A DNA stretch of 36,924 bases from Ardenticatenaceae bacterium (GTDB lineage Bacteria > Chloroflexota > Anaerolineae > Promineifilales > Promineifilaceae). The notes under the pieces are model-generated. The model saw nothing but the letters and a program-made list of their open reading frames with translations. It made no database searches and had not been told where the DNA came from. Location of the stretch: assembly GCA_020634315.1 (NCBI GenBank), contig JACKBV010000038.1, forward strand, positions 1 to 36,924, written 5' to 3'. Below, piece after piece: positions 1 to 8,473 of this stretch. The translations under genes and the position numbers were made by a program. Every line of letters begins with the position of its first letter. Position 1 is the stretch's first letter.

Positions 1-564
1 GAGGAGCCAGGTTTGACTGTTATTTCCCAAAAGATCGTCTGGAATAGCCCAAAATGGTAAAGTGAGTAGGGTTGTAGCTAAACCTGATAAGAAGAAGAAC
101 AGCAGTTCCAATGTACTTAGTAGGGAAGTGGTGATTTTGCTAATCCCTTCTTGTTCGTACATTACAGCACGACCAGCAATGTACCAGATCGGTGTAGGTA
201 TGCGTCGCGCCAGATTGGACCACCAGCAGATTTTGGCGCTACGACGGAAGTTGTTGTAATTTGCCAAGCGTACCACGAGTAAATGCCAAACCCAGGTTGC
301 GGCAAATAAATCTAGTATAAAAAATATGATAATGTATAGAAGCCAAAAGGGGCGAATTTGCCAATCAAATGTTTCAATGGTATCCCAATTGCCAAGCAGG
401 ATTCGTGCAATAATGAGCAATGTGAGTATGAGGAAAACGGCCGTTACAACTTTTCCTTGCCAGCCAGATAACATTTTTTGGCTGATGCGATGAAAGAGTT
501 CTGACAGATACGGCCGTGACAAAAAGGTGTTGTTAGTAGAATTGTTGTCTTCTGATGAGGTCAT
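1..564 (-). CDS. YbhN/LPG-synthase-TM-like membrane protein, truncated by window edge
   Basis: Translating the minus strand from the ATG at 564 gives 188 codons with no stop, so the 3' end lies outside the window. After a polar N-terminus (about 35 residues) come a hydrophobic helix (residues about 40-55), a second (about 68-90), a conserved-looking stretch with RRIPTPIWYIAGRAVMYEQ near residue 120, and a further helix near 150. The P-x-W-Y-x-x-GR pattern followed by membrane helices is typical of the lysylphosphatidylglycerol-synthase TM / UPF0104 (YbhN) family, found as putative flippases in glycan and glycolipid loci. The start overlaps the stop of the upstream methyltransferase as ATGA, so translation is probably coupled. 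It contains two copies of ACGGCCGT (437, 510). The family call is by eye on a partial protein; the transported substrate is unknown. Confidence 0.6.
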   Translation of the reverse strand, partial: MTSSEDNNSTNNTFLSRPYLSELFHRISQKMLSGWQGKVVTAVFLILTLLIIARILLGNWDTIETFDWQIRPFWLLYIIIFFILDLFAATWVWHLLVVRLANYNNFRRSAKICWWSNLARRIPTPIWYIAGRAVMYEQEGISKITTSLLSTLELLFFFLSGLATTLLTLPFWAIPDDLLGNNSQTWLL

Positions 565-1493
565 AGATGATACGGCCGTTTTGCAAATACCGTCATGATA
601 CTTGTCTGGTTAAAATGTTCACCAAGTTTATACATAGGCCAGGTTGCCAGGCGAAATGGGATGGTATATGCCAGGTCTAGCCAACGTCGCCATTTGTGTT
701 CTGGCACGCCACGTGCTTTTAACATGAATTCAACGCTGTATAGAGTAAGACGGAGACGGCCGTTAAAACTTTCTATCCCTTCTAATTCCAGCCTTGCTTT
801 TTGCAAGTAAGCTGGAACCAATCGGGGGGGGATCAATGTTAGATGGCGCGGCCGTTCCCATCCAACCCAATTACGGCCAAACAAACGCGCTTCTATACAC
901 GATGGATTAGGCACACTAAAAACTAGTAAACCCCCTGGCTTCAGAATACGATGCACTTCTTGCAACGTTGCTTGTGCGTCTGCCACATGTTCCAAAACGT
1001 CCCATAAGGTTACGACATCAAATGTCGCTTCCGGATATGCAGCTTCTTGCAATAGCCCAACAAATACTTCCAGGCCAAAATCCTGCTGAGCTTGTACAGC
1101 CGCATGTTTAATTGGCTCTACTCCTTTCACTTGCCAGCCACGTTGTTGCATCGCCCATAAGAATGAGCCCGTTGCACAACCTACATCCAACAAATGTCCC
1201 GGTTGTGGTCTGTGTTGTATAACCCGATCGCAAAATCTGGCAATAGCCTGATCTCGAGACACCTGTACCATACGTGTTTGTTGGTTAGTTGCATTTTGTT
1301 GATAAGGCAGATAATCATCTGGGTAATGGTTGGCTAATTCCGCCATGGAAAGCTGTGGGTTTTGATAGATTAATCCACACTGGCGGCAGCGCACCAGATA
1401 AAAATCGCCCGGTTTTTGCAATAATAAATCTGGGCCATGATGTAAAATTACGGCGTCATCTGCATCGCAAAAATTACAACGCACGTGTTTCAT
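561..1493 (-). CDS. Class I SAM-dependent methyltransferase with N-terminal zinc-finger motif
   Basis: A 310-residue protein beginning at MKHVRCNFC. I chose this start because it overlaps the upstream stop as ATGA; the longer open frame (to 1625) runs into the upstream gene. The N-terminus carries CNFC and CRQCGLIY, a Cys4 zinc-ribbon-like pair seen in methyltransferases of sugar and surface-glycan clusters. The Rossmann motif I is LLDVGCATGSF, and an acidic VTLWDVLEHV block follows, typical of Methyltransf_11/23 enzymes. The C-terminal half has GRNWVGWERPRHL, which is shared with the paralogue at 2241-3179 (there GKYWAGWDTPRHL). It probably methylates a sugar or lipid-linked intermediate in the glycan pathway; the acceptor cannot be read from sequence. 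Confidence 0.85.
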   Translation of the reverse strand: MKHVRCNFCDADDAVILHHGPDLLLQKPGDFYLVRCRQCGLIYQNPQLSMAELANHYPDDYLPYQQNATNQQTRMVQVSRDQAIARFCDRVIQHRPQPGHLLDVGCATGSFLWAMQQRGWQVKGVEPIKHAAVQAQQDFGLEVFVGLLQEAAYPEATFDVVTLWDVLEHVADAQATLQEVHRILKPGGLLVFSVPNPSCIEARLFGRNWVGWERPRHLTLIPPRLVPAYLQKARLELEGIESFNGRLRLTLYSVEFMLKARGVPEHKWRRWLDLAYTIPFRLATWPMYKLGEHFNQTSIMTVFAKRPYHL

Positions 1494-2248
1494 GAACCTG
1501 GTTTCCGCGCTACAAAAACAAAACAGAAGGCAAGATTTAATGGGACAAAGGGACGAAACAGTACCCTTGCCAAGTCTTTCGGATGGGTGAAGTAGTAGAA
1601 CAAGTCGGCACGTGTACGCGGCCATTCACGTTCATATTTATATGTCTTTTCAACCACAAGCCCATATTCTTCAATGAGAGCCTGCCATTCCAGTCTGGCT
1701 GCGTACCGTTGAATGGGTTGTTCATCAATGCTTGTTCGTCCCTGTCGCATTGCATTCCAGATATTAGTCGTCAGGCTAAAAGTATTGGGAACGAGCACAT
1801 AAACGCGCCCTCCAGGTTTCAAGACACGGGTCATTTCATGTACAGCTGCATACATATCGACATAATGCTCCATGCTGCCGATATTGCTAATGACATCAAA
1901 ACTATTACTGGCATAGGGCAGTTCTTGACTGTTTGCCGTGACTACATTACTTACACCGGTACGTTCGCGCCCAATTTTCAATGCTGCATGGGAGAGGTCT
2001 AATCCATGTGCTATTGCCCCCCGTGCTCGTGCCAGTTTGGGCAAATGTACACGCCCGCAAGAAATATCGAGGTACACCTCTCCCGGTTGTAATGCAAACA
2101 TGTCCATCAACCATAAGTAAAAGGATTGACGCTGCGATATATCGCCCTCGGTATAAATTTCATCATAGGCTTGACGACTGTCGCTATCTGTCGCGATTTC
2201 TGGCAGACGTATTTCCAGCATGATTTCTGGTCTTGGCGGTTTATCCAT
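1490..2248 (-). CDS. Class I SAM-dependent methyltransferase
   Basis: A protein of about 252 residues. The ATG at 2248 is preferred over the one at 2272 because GGAAGAAG lies just upstream and the overlap with the preceding gene is then the compact ATGGATAA (8 nt). Motif I is degenerate (VYLDISCGRVHLPKLA), followed by HGLDLS (acidic ribose-binding loop), FDVISNIGSMEHYVD and VLKPGGRVYVLVPN, which together are diagnostic of a Methyltransf_11-type fold. It lacks the Cys4 motif of its two neighbours, so it is not a recent duplicate of them. It is the middle of three consecutive, translationally overlapping methyltransferase genes in the glycan cluster. The substrate is unknown. Confidence 0.85.
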   Translation of the reverse strand: MDKPPRPEIMLEIRLPEIATDSDSRQAYDEIYTEGDISQRQSFYLWLMDMFALQPGEVYLDISCGRVHLPKLARARGAIAHGLDLSHAALKIGRERTGVSNVVTANSQELPYASNSFDVISNIGSMEHYVDMYAAVHEMTRVLKPGGRVYVLVPNTFSLTTNIWNAMRQGRTSIDEQPIQRYAARLEWQALIEEYGLVVEKTYKYEREWPRTRADLFYYFTHPKDLARVLFRPFVPLNLAFCFVFVARKPGS

Positions 2249-3179
2249 GGTCTTCTTCCAAACGGTGGGCAAAGACAGCCATGCCGGCCCCCTTTTTTAA
2301 CCGTTCAATTATCATAAAGTAAGGCAAACTTAAAATACGTACTGGGAGTGATTGCATGATCATGATGATTAAACGTCTCAACCCTTCATGAGTTAGTTTG
2401 TTTTGCAGCAAATGTGACAAACTCAAGTTGAAAAACCAGATGCGCCCTGTAATACAGGTCATTTCTACCATTTGCCAGCCTGTTTCATATAACAAACGGC
2501 GAATGACAGGTTCTGTATAGATGTACAAGTGGCGCGGTGTATCCCAACCTGCCCAATATTTGCCGAATAACCATGCGTCAATGCTGTGTGGGTTGGGTAA
2601 TACCAACAATAACGTCCCTGATTGTTTAGCAACACGGGCGGCTTCCAACAAAGTTTCTCGTGGCTGATGCACATGTTCTAGTACATCCCATAGCACAACT
2701 AGATCGAACTGTTTATCAGGCAAATGAGCCTCTGCTAATTCTCCTGTAAAAACAGTTAGTCCATGTCGCTGTCGCGCATATTCGGCGGCATAATGGCTTA
2801 ACTCTACCCCTTGTGCATTCCATCCATGTTCACGTAGACTTGCAAGAAATGTGCCTGTGGCACAACCTACATCGAGAACATGCCCTGGCTGTGGTAACCA
2901 TTTTTGCACGAGTCGTACCCGTTTGCGCATTGCCAACTGACGATTGAATCGCTGCCACCACGACGGTTCATCTGCAATGGCGCGAAAGTAGGGTGCATAC
3001 TCGTCAGGATAGTATTGTCCAATTTCTGTGCGATCGGGTCGTGGGTTGAGGTAGATCAGCCCACATTGACGGCAGCGCACAGTAGGAAATTCCCCGGTAC
3101 GGCCGTACCACTCATCCCGTCCTATAAATAATATCTCTGCATTATCTGTTCCGCATAAAGCGCATTTTACCTGCTCCAC
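2241..3179 (-). CDS. Class I SAM-dependent methyltransferase, zinc-finger type (GTG start)
   Basis: About 312 residues from a GTG at 3179, 13 nt after the stop of the upstream GT2 gene and preceded by AAGAGG at a suitable distance. The longer frame from 3317 would overlap the GT2 gene by 125 nt and is unlikely. The N-terminus has CALC and CRQCGLIYLNPRPD, motif I is VLDVGCATGTFLASL, then FDLVVLWDVLEHV and VLPNPHSIDAWLFG. It is a paralogue of the protein at 561-1493 with the same architecture and length, implying two related methylation steps on the glycan. It contains one ACGGCCGT copy (3099). Specificity is not predictable from sequence. Confidence 0.85.
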   Translation of the reverse strand: MEQVKCALCGTDNAEILFIGRDEWYGRTGEFPTVRCRQCGLIYLNPRPDRTEIGQYYPDEYAPYFRAIADEPSWWQRFNRQLAMRKRVRLVQKWLPQPGHVLDVGCATGTFLASLREHGWNAQGVELSHYAAEYARQRHGLTVFTGELAEAHLPDKQFDLVVLWDVLEHVHQPRETLLEAARVAKQSGTLLLVLPNPHSIDAWLFGKYWAGWDTPRHLYIYTEPVIRRLLYETGWQMVEMTCITGRIWFFNLSLSHLLQNKLTHEGLRRLIIMIMQSLPVRILSLPYFMIIERLKKGAGMAVFAHRLEEDHG

Positions 3180-3192
3180 AAAATGCCTCTTT

Positions 3193-4077
3193 TCAACTCG
3201 GTATCTCGCGCATACCATGCCATAGACCACGCCAGTATGCTTGTAAGGCGGACCACTTACCGCTGCGTACCAATCGCCATGTCGTTTGTGCGGCACTTCC
3301 CATACGCCAAAAACCAATTAGAGGCCACTGCCAAAGACGCGTGTGTTTGCGGAAATAGAGCACACTTGAACGAGCCATTGCGTAACGTTCATTTGGCGAA
3401 TCAAAGCCTCCACTGCTTAATGATACTTTATGCCACATTTTAGCCTGTGTCATGATGATTACCCGCCAGCCAGTTTTGTGCAGCCGCAAGCAAAAATCCA
3501 AGTCTTCATAATACATAAAAAAACGTTCATCAAACAACCCTACCTGTTCCCACACAAAACGGGGCACAAGTAAACCACAAGCAGGAACAAACTCCTGCTC
3601 TAAGTATAGAGGCCACTGCCCCGTATCGATCATGCCACGAGGATTTTCTTTCGGCTCCAAAAGCCAGGGGTTAAACATAGCACCGATAGACCACACGCGT
3701 TGCGGGTCATCTGCATAGTAAATAATAGGTGCAATAAGACCGATATTGGGTTGTGCCGTATTTACCAACTGGGCAATAGTATCAGCCGCCAAGTAGGTAT
3801 CATTGTTTGCCAAGAAAATAAAGTCAGCACTAGCTTTTAATGCATGTCGAATGCCTGTATTCATGCCCTTGGCAAAGCCACCATTGTCAGTGCGTACTAT
3901 TAATTCAGCTGTAGGGCAAGCAGATTTTATTTTTGTAACTGAATCATCACAAGAACCATTGTCTACAACCAACAGACGCAAGTTTGCGTAAGTTTGCGTT
4001 GTTAGAGACTTTAAACATGCGATAGTATCATCTGGATGATTCCAGTTGAGAATGATAACATAAACAAGTGGTTGCAT
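3193..4077 (-). CDS. Family 2 glycosyltransferase (rhamnosyltransferase-like)
   Basis: A 294-residue GT-A enzyme. The N-terminus reads VYVIILNWNHPDDT, followed by LLVVDNGSCDDS, DNGGFAKGMNTGIRHAL and the metal-binding region FIFLANNDTYL (N-D-D variant of DxD). A catalytic ERFFMYYEDLDFCLRL block follows; this ED motif is standard for WbbL/RfbF-type rhamnosyl- and related transferases. It probably adds a sugar to the lipid-linked repeat unit on the cytoplasmic side. No good Shine-Dalgarno precedes the ATG. The 5' 50 codons have a decayed second copy at 6024-6146, separated by the AT-rich membrane protein gene, which suggests a duplication followed by insertion and decay. Confidence 0.88.
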   Translation of the reverse strand: MQPLVYVIILNWNHPDDTIACLKSLTTQTYANLRLLVVDNGSCDDSVTKIKSACPTAELIVRTDNGGFAKGMNTGIRHALKASADFIFLANNDTYLAADTIAQLVNTAQPNIGLIAPIIYYADDPQRVWSIGAMFNPWLLEPKENPRGMIDTGQWPLYLEQEFVPACGLLVPRFVWEQVGLFDERFFMYYEDLDFCLRLHKTGWRVIIMTQAKMWHKVSLSSGGFDSPNERYAMARSSVLYFRKHTRLWQWPLIGFWRMGSAAQTTWRLVRSGKWSALQAYWRGLWHGMREIPS

Positions 4078-4141
4078 GATAAACTGACGTGAACCCTGCT
4101 TAATTATTTGATAGCATGGTTTATATTATCTTTCCTGATAG

Positions 4142-5770
4142 TTATTGGTTGATAAGATGTTTTTCTAGAATTAATTGTCCTTCGGACCCCGGTATATCAA
4201 GACTTATAAATCCTAAGTCTTGATAATTTTTCAAGAAAGAAGTCCAGTCCTTGTCATTTTTAAATCTAGAATCATTCGTCAAAGAACTTGTGATAAGAAT
4301 CGCATTAATCTTGTTTTCTCTTCTAAAATCATCAAAAGAGGTCGCTTTGTTGTATTGAGCGATACGATGGTAATTGTTGCCCACATAAATATGAACGCCC
4401 CCTTTTGCTTCTAATAAATAAACTTCCTCTTCAATAGCTAAGGAACGTAAAAACTCAAAGGTGTTAACATTTTCTTTGTTTACTGAGTGATCTATTAGTT
4501 GCGCATACTGTGGAGTAACGAATATTCCTATTAGCCCGACAAGTATTATTAATAACTTGTGGTCTCTGTAAACAAATTTGTTGCCTATGCCCGGAAGAAA
4601 AATGGTTAAAATAACAAGGGACAGAACAGCAAAAAAAATTAGATAATGACTTCTAGGGAAGATAACGGCTACTGATAGAAATGATACGCTAAGATAACAC
4701 CCGATAAAGATGAGTACATTTGAATAATTATGCAACTTTTCCTTTAAAGTAACTTTTTCTGGCTCTTTAAAAAGAAAAATTAAAGACACGAGCATAATAA
4801 TAATAGTAATAGCGCTCAAGTTACTAAATGTTGATTCCCTGACAAAGCTGATCTGTGTCGAAAATAAATGTAGTAACTCTATGGGTGCGGATTTCAAGTT
4901 TGTACTAACATGCTTTATGAATAACAATGGGTTATGAATAAAAGCTTCCTGTATACTCCCTGTTTCCCCAAAATTGAGATACATGATTTTGTCCCAATCT
5001 GCCCATGCCGATAACTCCTGGTTATTAGTCCAATTAACCCAATTTAAGGAGAAATGTTGTGCAAAAGCCCCATAGCTTCGTGTTGTAGTCGTTGGTACAC
5101 CCCAAAAATGTATAACTGTGAGCATTATAGATATACAAACGATTATAAAGGTGATCGACACAACCGATATTTTTCTATGGTTTCTGATCTCCAGTAAGAT
5201 AATCAAAACTAGCAATAAGAATAAAACCACAAAGGTTAAAAAAAACTCCGGTCTAGCATAGGCACAAAACAGAGAGCCTATCGTCATCACAGTAAAACTT
5301 GTAAGCTTAGATTTCATGAAAGAAATAATAAATAAACAAGCCAATATTATTAAAAGTGTGAAATGGCTTACTTTAGGCCAAACCCCTAAATTTGCATAGC
5401 TGATCAAAAGGGAAAAAGAAATTATTGTGCAGGGAATAACTGGCAATTTGTATCGCCGTAAAACGAGATAAAGCATTACTGGTAATAGAATAGTCAGTAT
5501 TTTGTAATTTAAATAATAGAGCAGTATGCTGTCTGGCTGAAATTGAGCTAACAAATGATACCAAAAGGCGTAAACTTGTGTGTTTTCTGTTACTGTCCCT
5601 TTCGTTATTTCTAAATTAAATAGATTTAGTCCTCCCCACAAATAGGAACTTTCATCATACAGACGTATATCTAAAACAGTTTCTAATGCTCTTGTATATT
5701 TCCACCCTCCGACAAGTAAGGCAAAAATGCTGAAAATGTCAGCAAACAAAAATTTTGTTTTTTGGATCAT
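4142..5770 (-). CDS. Polytopic membrane protein, probable GT-C-type glycosyltransferase
   Basis: A 542-residue, very hydrophobic protein with about ten predicted membrane segments and a soluble C-terminal tail of roughly 110 residues. The first periplasmic-side loop contains RLYDESSYLWGG; an acidic D-E pair at this position is the hallmark of GT-C enzymes such as the GT39/ArnT group, though no family signature beyond that is recognisable. Base composition is visibly AT-richer than any neighbour (rich in aat, tta, aaa codons), and the gene and its flanks lack the ACGGCCGT motif found throughout the rest of the window. Both point to recent horizontal acquisition. The exact function is uncertain: a polymerase or flippase-like role is also possible. 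Confidence 0.6.
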   Translation of the reverse strand: MIQKTKFLFADIFSIFALLVGGWKYTRALETVLDIRLYDESSYLWGGLNLFNLEITKGTVTENTQVYAFWYHLLAQFQPDSILLYYLNYKILTILLPVMLYLVLRRYKLPVIPCTIISFSLLISYANLGVWPKVSHFTLLIILACLFIISFMKSKLTSFTVMTIGSLFCAYARPEFFLTFVVLFLLLVLIILLEIRNHRKISVVSITFIIVCISIMLTVIHFWGVPTTTTRSYGAFAQHFSLNWVNWTNNQELSAWADWDKIMYLNFGETGSIQEAFIHNPLLFIKHVSTNLKSAPIELLHLFSTQISFVRESTFSNLSAITIIIMLVSLIFLFKEPEKVTLKEKLHNYSNVLIFIGCYLSVSFLSVAVIFPRSHYLIFFAVLSLVILTIFLPGIGNKFVYRDHKLLIILVGLIGIFVTPQYAQLIDHSVNKENVNTFEFLRSLAIEEEVYLLEAKGGVHIYVGNNYHRIAQYNKATSFDDFRRENKINAILITSSLTNDSRFKNDKDWTSFLKNYQDLGFISLDIPGSEGQLILEKHLINQ

Positions 5771-6023
5771 TCTGTATCTTAGGTGCTTATGAACCTATAT
5801 TAATATTGAAAATTAGTCGATATTTGCTTTTATAGCTGGTTTTTGAGTTGTATAAGGCTCTTGAGCATTGTCATTTGATAATGGTTGTTACGTTGCTTGC
5901 GGCTGCTTATACAATCACCGTTTATGTGTTTTTAATTCTGCTACTTGGTCAACTACTTCTTAGTGGATTTGTTCATTAAAGCCATATATCAGGATTAACG
6001 ACTCTCAAACAGCAACTGTAGGA
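5771..6023. other. AT-rich gene-poor spacer
   Basis: An AT-rich stretch of about 250 nt between the membrane glycosyltransferase and a GT2 remnant. A short plus-strand frame at 5881-5979 (32 codons beginning MVVTLLAAAYTITVYV) would encode one membrane helix, but it runs against the operon, lacks a ribosome binding site, and may be a remnant. No terminator or convincing promoter was seen. Confidence 0.3.
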
Positions 6024-6146
6024 TTACCAGGGAATATACTTCACAACAAGTTTACACATGTTTGCGCACATAGTGTTATATAGATCATTGGTATTGTCTG
6101 GGTGGTTCCAGTTTAGCGTGACGGCGTAAACAAGCGGCGATGTCAT
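6024..6146 (-). pseudogene. Decayed N-terminal fragment of a GT2 glycosyltransferase
   Basis: The minus strand from ATG at 6146 reads MTSPLVYAVTLNWNHPDNT, closely matching the N-terminus MQPLVYVIILNWNHPDDT of the intact GT2 at 3193-4077. A few residues are then missing, CANMCKLVV matches YANLRLLVV, and the frame stops at 6024 after 40 residues. The GT-A core and catalytic motifs are gone. The DNA between this fragment and the intact copy is the AT-rich membrane protein gene and spacer, so this is best read as a leftover from a duplication, replacement or insertion event. Confidence 0.75.
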
Positions 6147-6163
6147 CGTCAATACACAATTGC

Positions 6164-7174
6164 TTATAGAATGCGGGAGTGCATCAGTTCTTCGCCTGAT
6201 TTTTGTAGTAATGATTGCCGTACTTGTTCCTCAATCCAGGTATACGTATAGCGTAGGCCGCTCTCTAGCGAAATTTCTGGTTCCCAGTTTAATACCTGAC
6301 GCAGCAATGTGTTATCTGAATTGCGTCCACGAACCCCTTGCGGCCCCGTAATGTGTTTTTTAGTTAAGGTGATTCCCGCAATGTTAGCCACGATATCGAC
6401 TAATTCATTAATCGTCACCATACGATCCTGTCCCAAGTTGATAGGATCATAGAAATCAGAGGCCATTAGCTTCTCAATTCCAATTAGGCAATCATCAATA
6501 TAGCAAAACGAACGTGTTTGTTCCCCATCACCCCACACTTCTATTTCATGATTCCCGGTGAGTTTCGCGACAGCTACCTTGCGACAAATGGCTGCTGGGG
6601 CTTTTTCTCGACCACCTTCCCAGGCACCTTGTGGCCCAAAAATATTATGAAAACGCACTATGTGTGTTTTTAAATCGTATTCTTCGCGATAATGTAAACA
6701 AAGTCGTTCTGTGATTAATTTTTCCCACCCGTAAGCGTCTTGCGGTTGTGCCGGATAAGCATCTTCTTCCTTTAGAGGGACAATGTCTGTTTCTAACTGT
6801 CGATATTCAGGGTAAACACAGGCAGATGAGGTATACAGATAACGCTTTACACCATTGGCACGGGCTGCATCCATTGTATGGGTGTTAATGAGAATGTTGT
6901 CATGCAAAATTCGTGCGTGATTGGCGTGGATGTAACCCATGCCTCCCATATCGGCAGCTAACGCGTAAACTTCTTCAATGCCTTCCGTAGCTTGCAAGCA
7001 ATTCTCCCACCGGCGTAAGTCAAGCAAGAAGAACTCATCAGCTGTTGTGGGGGCAAATTCTGGTTCTTTTATATCGACGCCACGTACCCAATGACCACGT
7101 TTTTGCAAAAATGTAACTAAATGATGCCCTATAAACCCACCAGCACCCGTAACAAGGATTCGTTTTTGTTCCAT
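6164..7174 (-). CDS. NAD-dependent epimerase, GDP-mannose 3,5-epimerase-like
   Basis: A 336-residue extended SDR. Start at MEQKRILVTG (ATG 7174) is chosen because GGAG lies 6 nt upstream and the ATG overlaps the previous stop as TAATG. The Rossmann motif is TGAGGFIGHHL, followed by the GME-like DMGGMGYIHAN, SSACVYPE (catalytic Ser/Cys region) and QDAYGWEKL containing the YxxxK pair. Later motifs FHNIFGPQG and RSFCYIDDC are typical of nucleotide-sugar epimerases/dehydratases. In GME-type enzymes this architecture epimerises GDP-D-mannose at C3 and C5. Here it likely supplies an unusual GDP-sugar to the neighbouring glycosyltransferases; the exact substrate is inferred. Confidence 0.85.
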   Translation of the reverse strand: MEQKRILVTGAGGFIGHHLVTFLQKRGHWVRGVDIKEPEFAPTTADEFFLLDLRRWENCLQATEGIEEVYALAADMGGMGYIHANHARILHDNILINTHTMDAARANGVKRYLYTSSACVYPEYRQLETDIVPLKEEDAYPAQPQDAYGWEKLITERLCLHYREEYDLKTHIVRFHNIFGPQGAWEGGREKAPAAICRKVAVAKLTGNHEIEVWGDGEQTRSFCYIDDCLIGIEKLMASDFYDPINLGQDRMVTINELVDIVANIAGITLTKKHITGPQGVRGRNSDNTLLRQVLNWEPEISLESGLRYTYTWIEEQVRQSLLQKSGEELMHSRIL

Positions 7175-8346
7175 TAGTTTCTCCAACCATTCAGCAGACG
7201 CTGATAAAAATTGTCTAGTTTTGCTGTTACTACTGGCCCAGCATACTCTGTTTCGATTACGTGTCGTCCACGACGTCCCATTTCATCTTGTGCAACTGGA
7301 TCGCGCAGCAGTTCGACGGTTGTACGAGCCAGTTCTGTAGGATCGTCTTTTGTAACCAAACCTACTTGTTTTTCGCGCACCATTTGCCCTAAATCAGCAA
7401 CATCTGTACTAATAAGAGGACGACCAGCGGCCATAAAGTCAAACGCTTTCAGAGGAAAACGACCTCTATTTGCACCACTATCTACCAGTGTTAGCCAGCC
7501 AATGTTGCTAGCGGCAATGTAATCGACGACTTTACTAAAATCGTTAAGGGGGCCAGTGCGAATGACGGCATGAGCCGCTGTTGGTAAATATTGTTCTACA
7601 TCGATATTCACGTAACCGATTAGTAGTAATCGTGCTTCTGGATAAATTTGATGAATTTGCTCAAATGCGGCGGCCATGAGCAACCCGTCACGATGAAACA
7701 TCACGCCTGAGTAACCAAGAATAGGTGCGTCTACTGGTAAGCCTAATCTTTTACGTACTTGTTGTAAGTTTTTCGGTTGAAAATCAGTTGTGTTGGCTCC
7801 ATTTGGTATAGATAAGATGGTTTCCGGCGGTACGCCCAGGTCGATTGCTTTTTGGCGTAATACACTATTGATGACGGTTGTCCCGTCGGCACGGTGGCGA
7901 AATGTCTCTTCAAAAAATGTTTCTACCGGTCGCAGGACAGTGCGGATAAGGGGGTTTGTGCGCTCTTCAACCGAACCTCCCCGACCGAACCAGTCACACC
8001 AGTCCATGACAAGGGGGATATTAAGCTTTTTTTTGATGTAGAGGGCTGGGAAAATGACGACGGGGCGATTTTCAAATATTTGGATGAGATCGAAGGAACG
8101 GCCGTTTAGCCACCACATTCGATTTAATGTATCCCAAGGATCAAACCCTACCGGAAACAAGTCCGGCGTCTCAATGAGCGTAAAACCCTTGTATTGCCGC
8201 TCAACAAACCCAAAACGGCGCGTACGAGAGATAATCAAATAGGTAACATCATAGCCTAATTGACTCAGCTCTTTGGCAAAATAAGAAGATCGCCAAAAGG
8301 ATCCCCGTTCTACTTGATTTCCAACTAAAAACAAAACTTTGGTCAC
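7174..8346 (-). CDS. Family 4 glycosyltransferase
   Basis: A 390-residue GT-B enzyme starting at a GTG (8346), with GAGG 7 nt upstream. The N-terminal domain begins VLFLVGNQVERGSFWRSSYFAKEL. The C-terminal donor-binding domain has ILSIPNGANTTDF, ILGYSGVMFHRDG and RFPLKAFDFMAAGRPLISTD, where the conserved basic/E-x7-E region is in the degenerate form KAFDFMAAG. It probably transfers a hexose from a nucleotide sugar to the growing surface glycan in the cytoplasm. A candidate promoter lies at 8412-8440. It ends overlapping the epimerase start by 1 nt. Confidence 0.85.
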   Translation of the reverse strand: MTKVLFLVGNQVERGSFWRSSYFAKELSQLGYDVTYLIISRTRRFGFVERQYKGFTLIETPDLFPVGFDPWDTLNRMWWLNGRSFDLIQIFENRPVVIFPALYIKKKLNIPLVMDWCDWFGRGGSVEERTNPLIRTVLRPVETFFEETFRHRADGTTVINSVLRQKAIDLGVPPETILSIPNGANTTDFQPKNLQQVRKRLGLPVDAPILGYSGVMFHRDGLLMAAAFEQIHQIYPEARLLLIGYVNIDVEQYLPTAAHAVIRTGPLNDFSKVVDYIAASNIGWLTLVDSGANRGRFPLKAFDFMAAGRPLISTDVADLGQMVREKQVGLVTKDDPTELARTTVELLRDPVAQDEMGRRGRHVIETEYAGPVVTAKLDNFYQRLLNGWRN

Positions 8347-8411
8347 TCATTGACCTCTCTCATCAGAATTTGCTTCACAGCAAATGTGCGCAATCGTGAA
8401 TGCGAAGAAAA

Positions 8412-8440
8412 AGTATATCATCTGTAATCTAGCAGGGCAA
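8412..8440 (-). promoter_or_regulatory. Sigma-70-like promoter for the GT4 gene at 7174-8346
   Basis: On the minus strand TTGCCC (8440-8435) and TATACT (8417-8412) are separated by 17 nt, leaving a leader of about 60 nt with GAGG before the GTG start. The 127-nt gap to the upstream methyltransferase supports a separate transcription start here. Confidence 0.5.
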
Positions 8441-8473
8441 AGCACCCGAAGATGGGCAAAATAGAAGAACTGC

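Noticed and set aside
3180..3317. Upstream extension of the methyltransferase to 3317
   Set aside because: Would overlap the GT2 gene by 125 nt; the GTG at 3179 has AAGAGG upstream and gives the same length as its paralogue.
5881..5979. Small plus-strand membrane peptide gene
   Set aside because: One hydrophobic stretch only, no ribosome binding site and opposite to the operon; mentioned only as a possible remnant.
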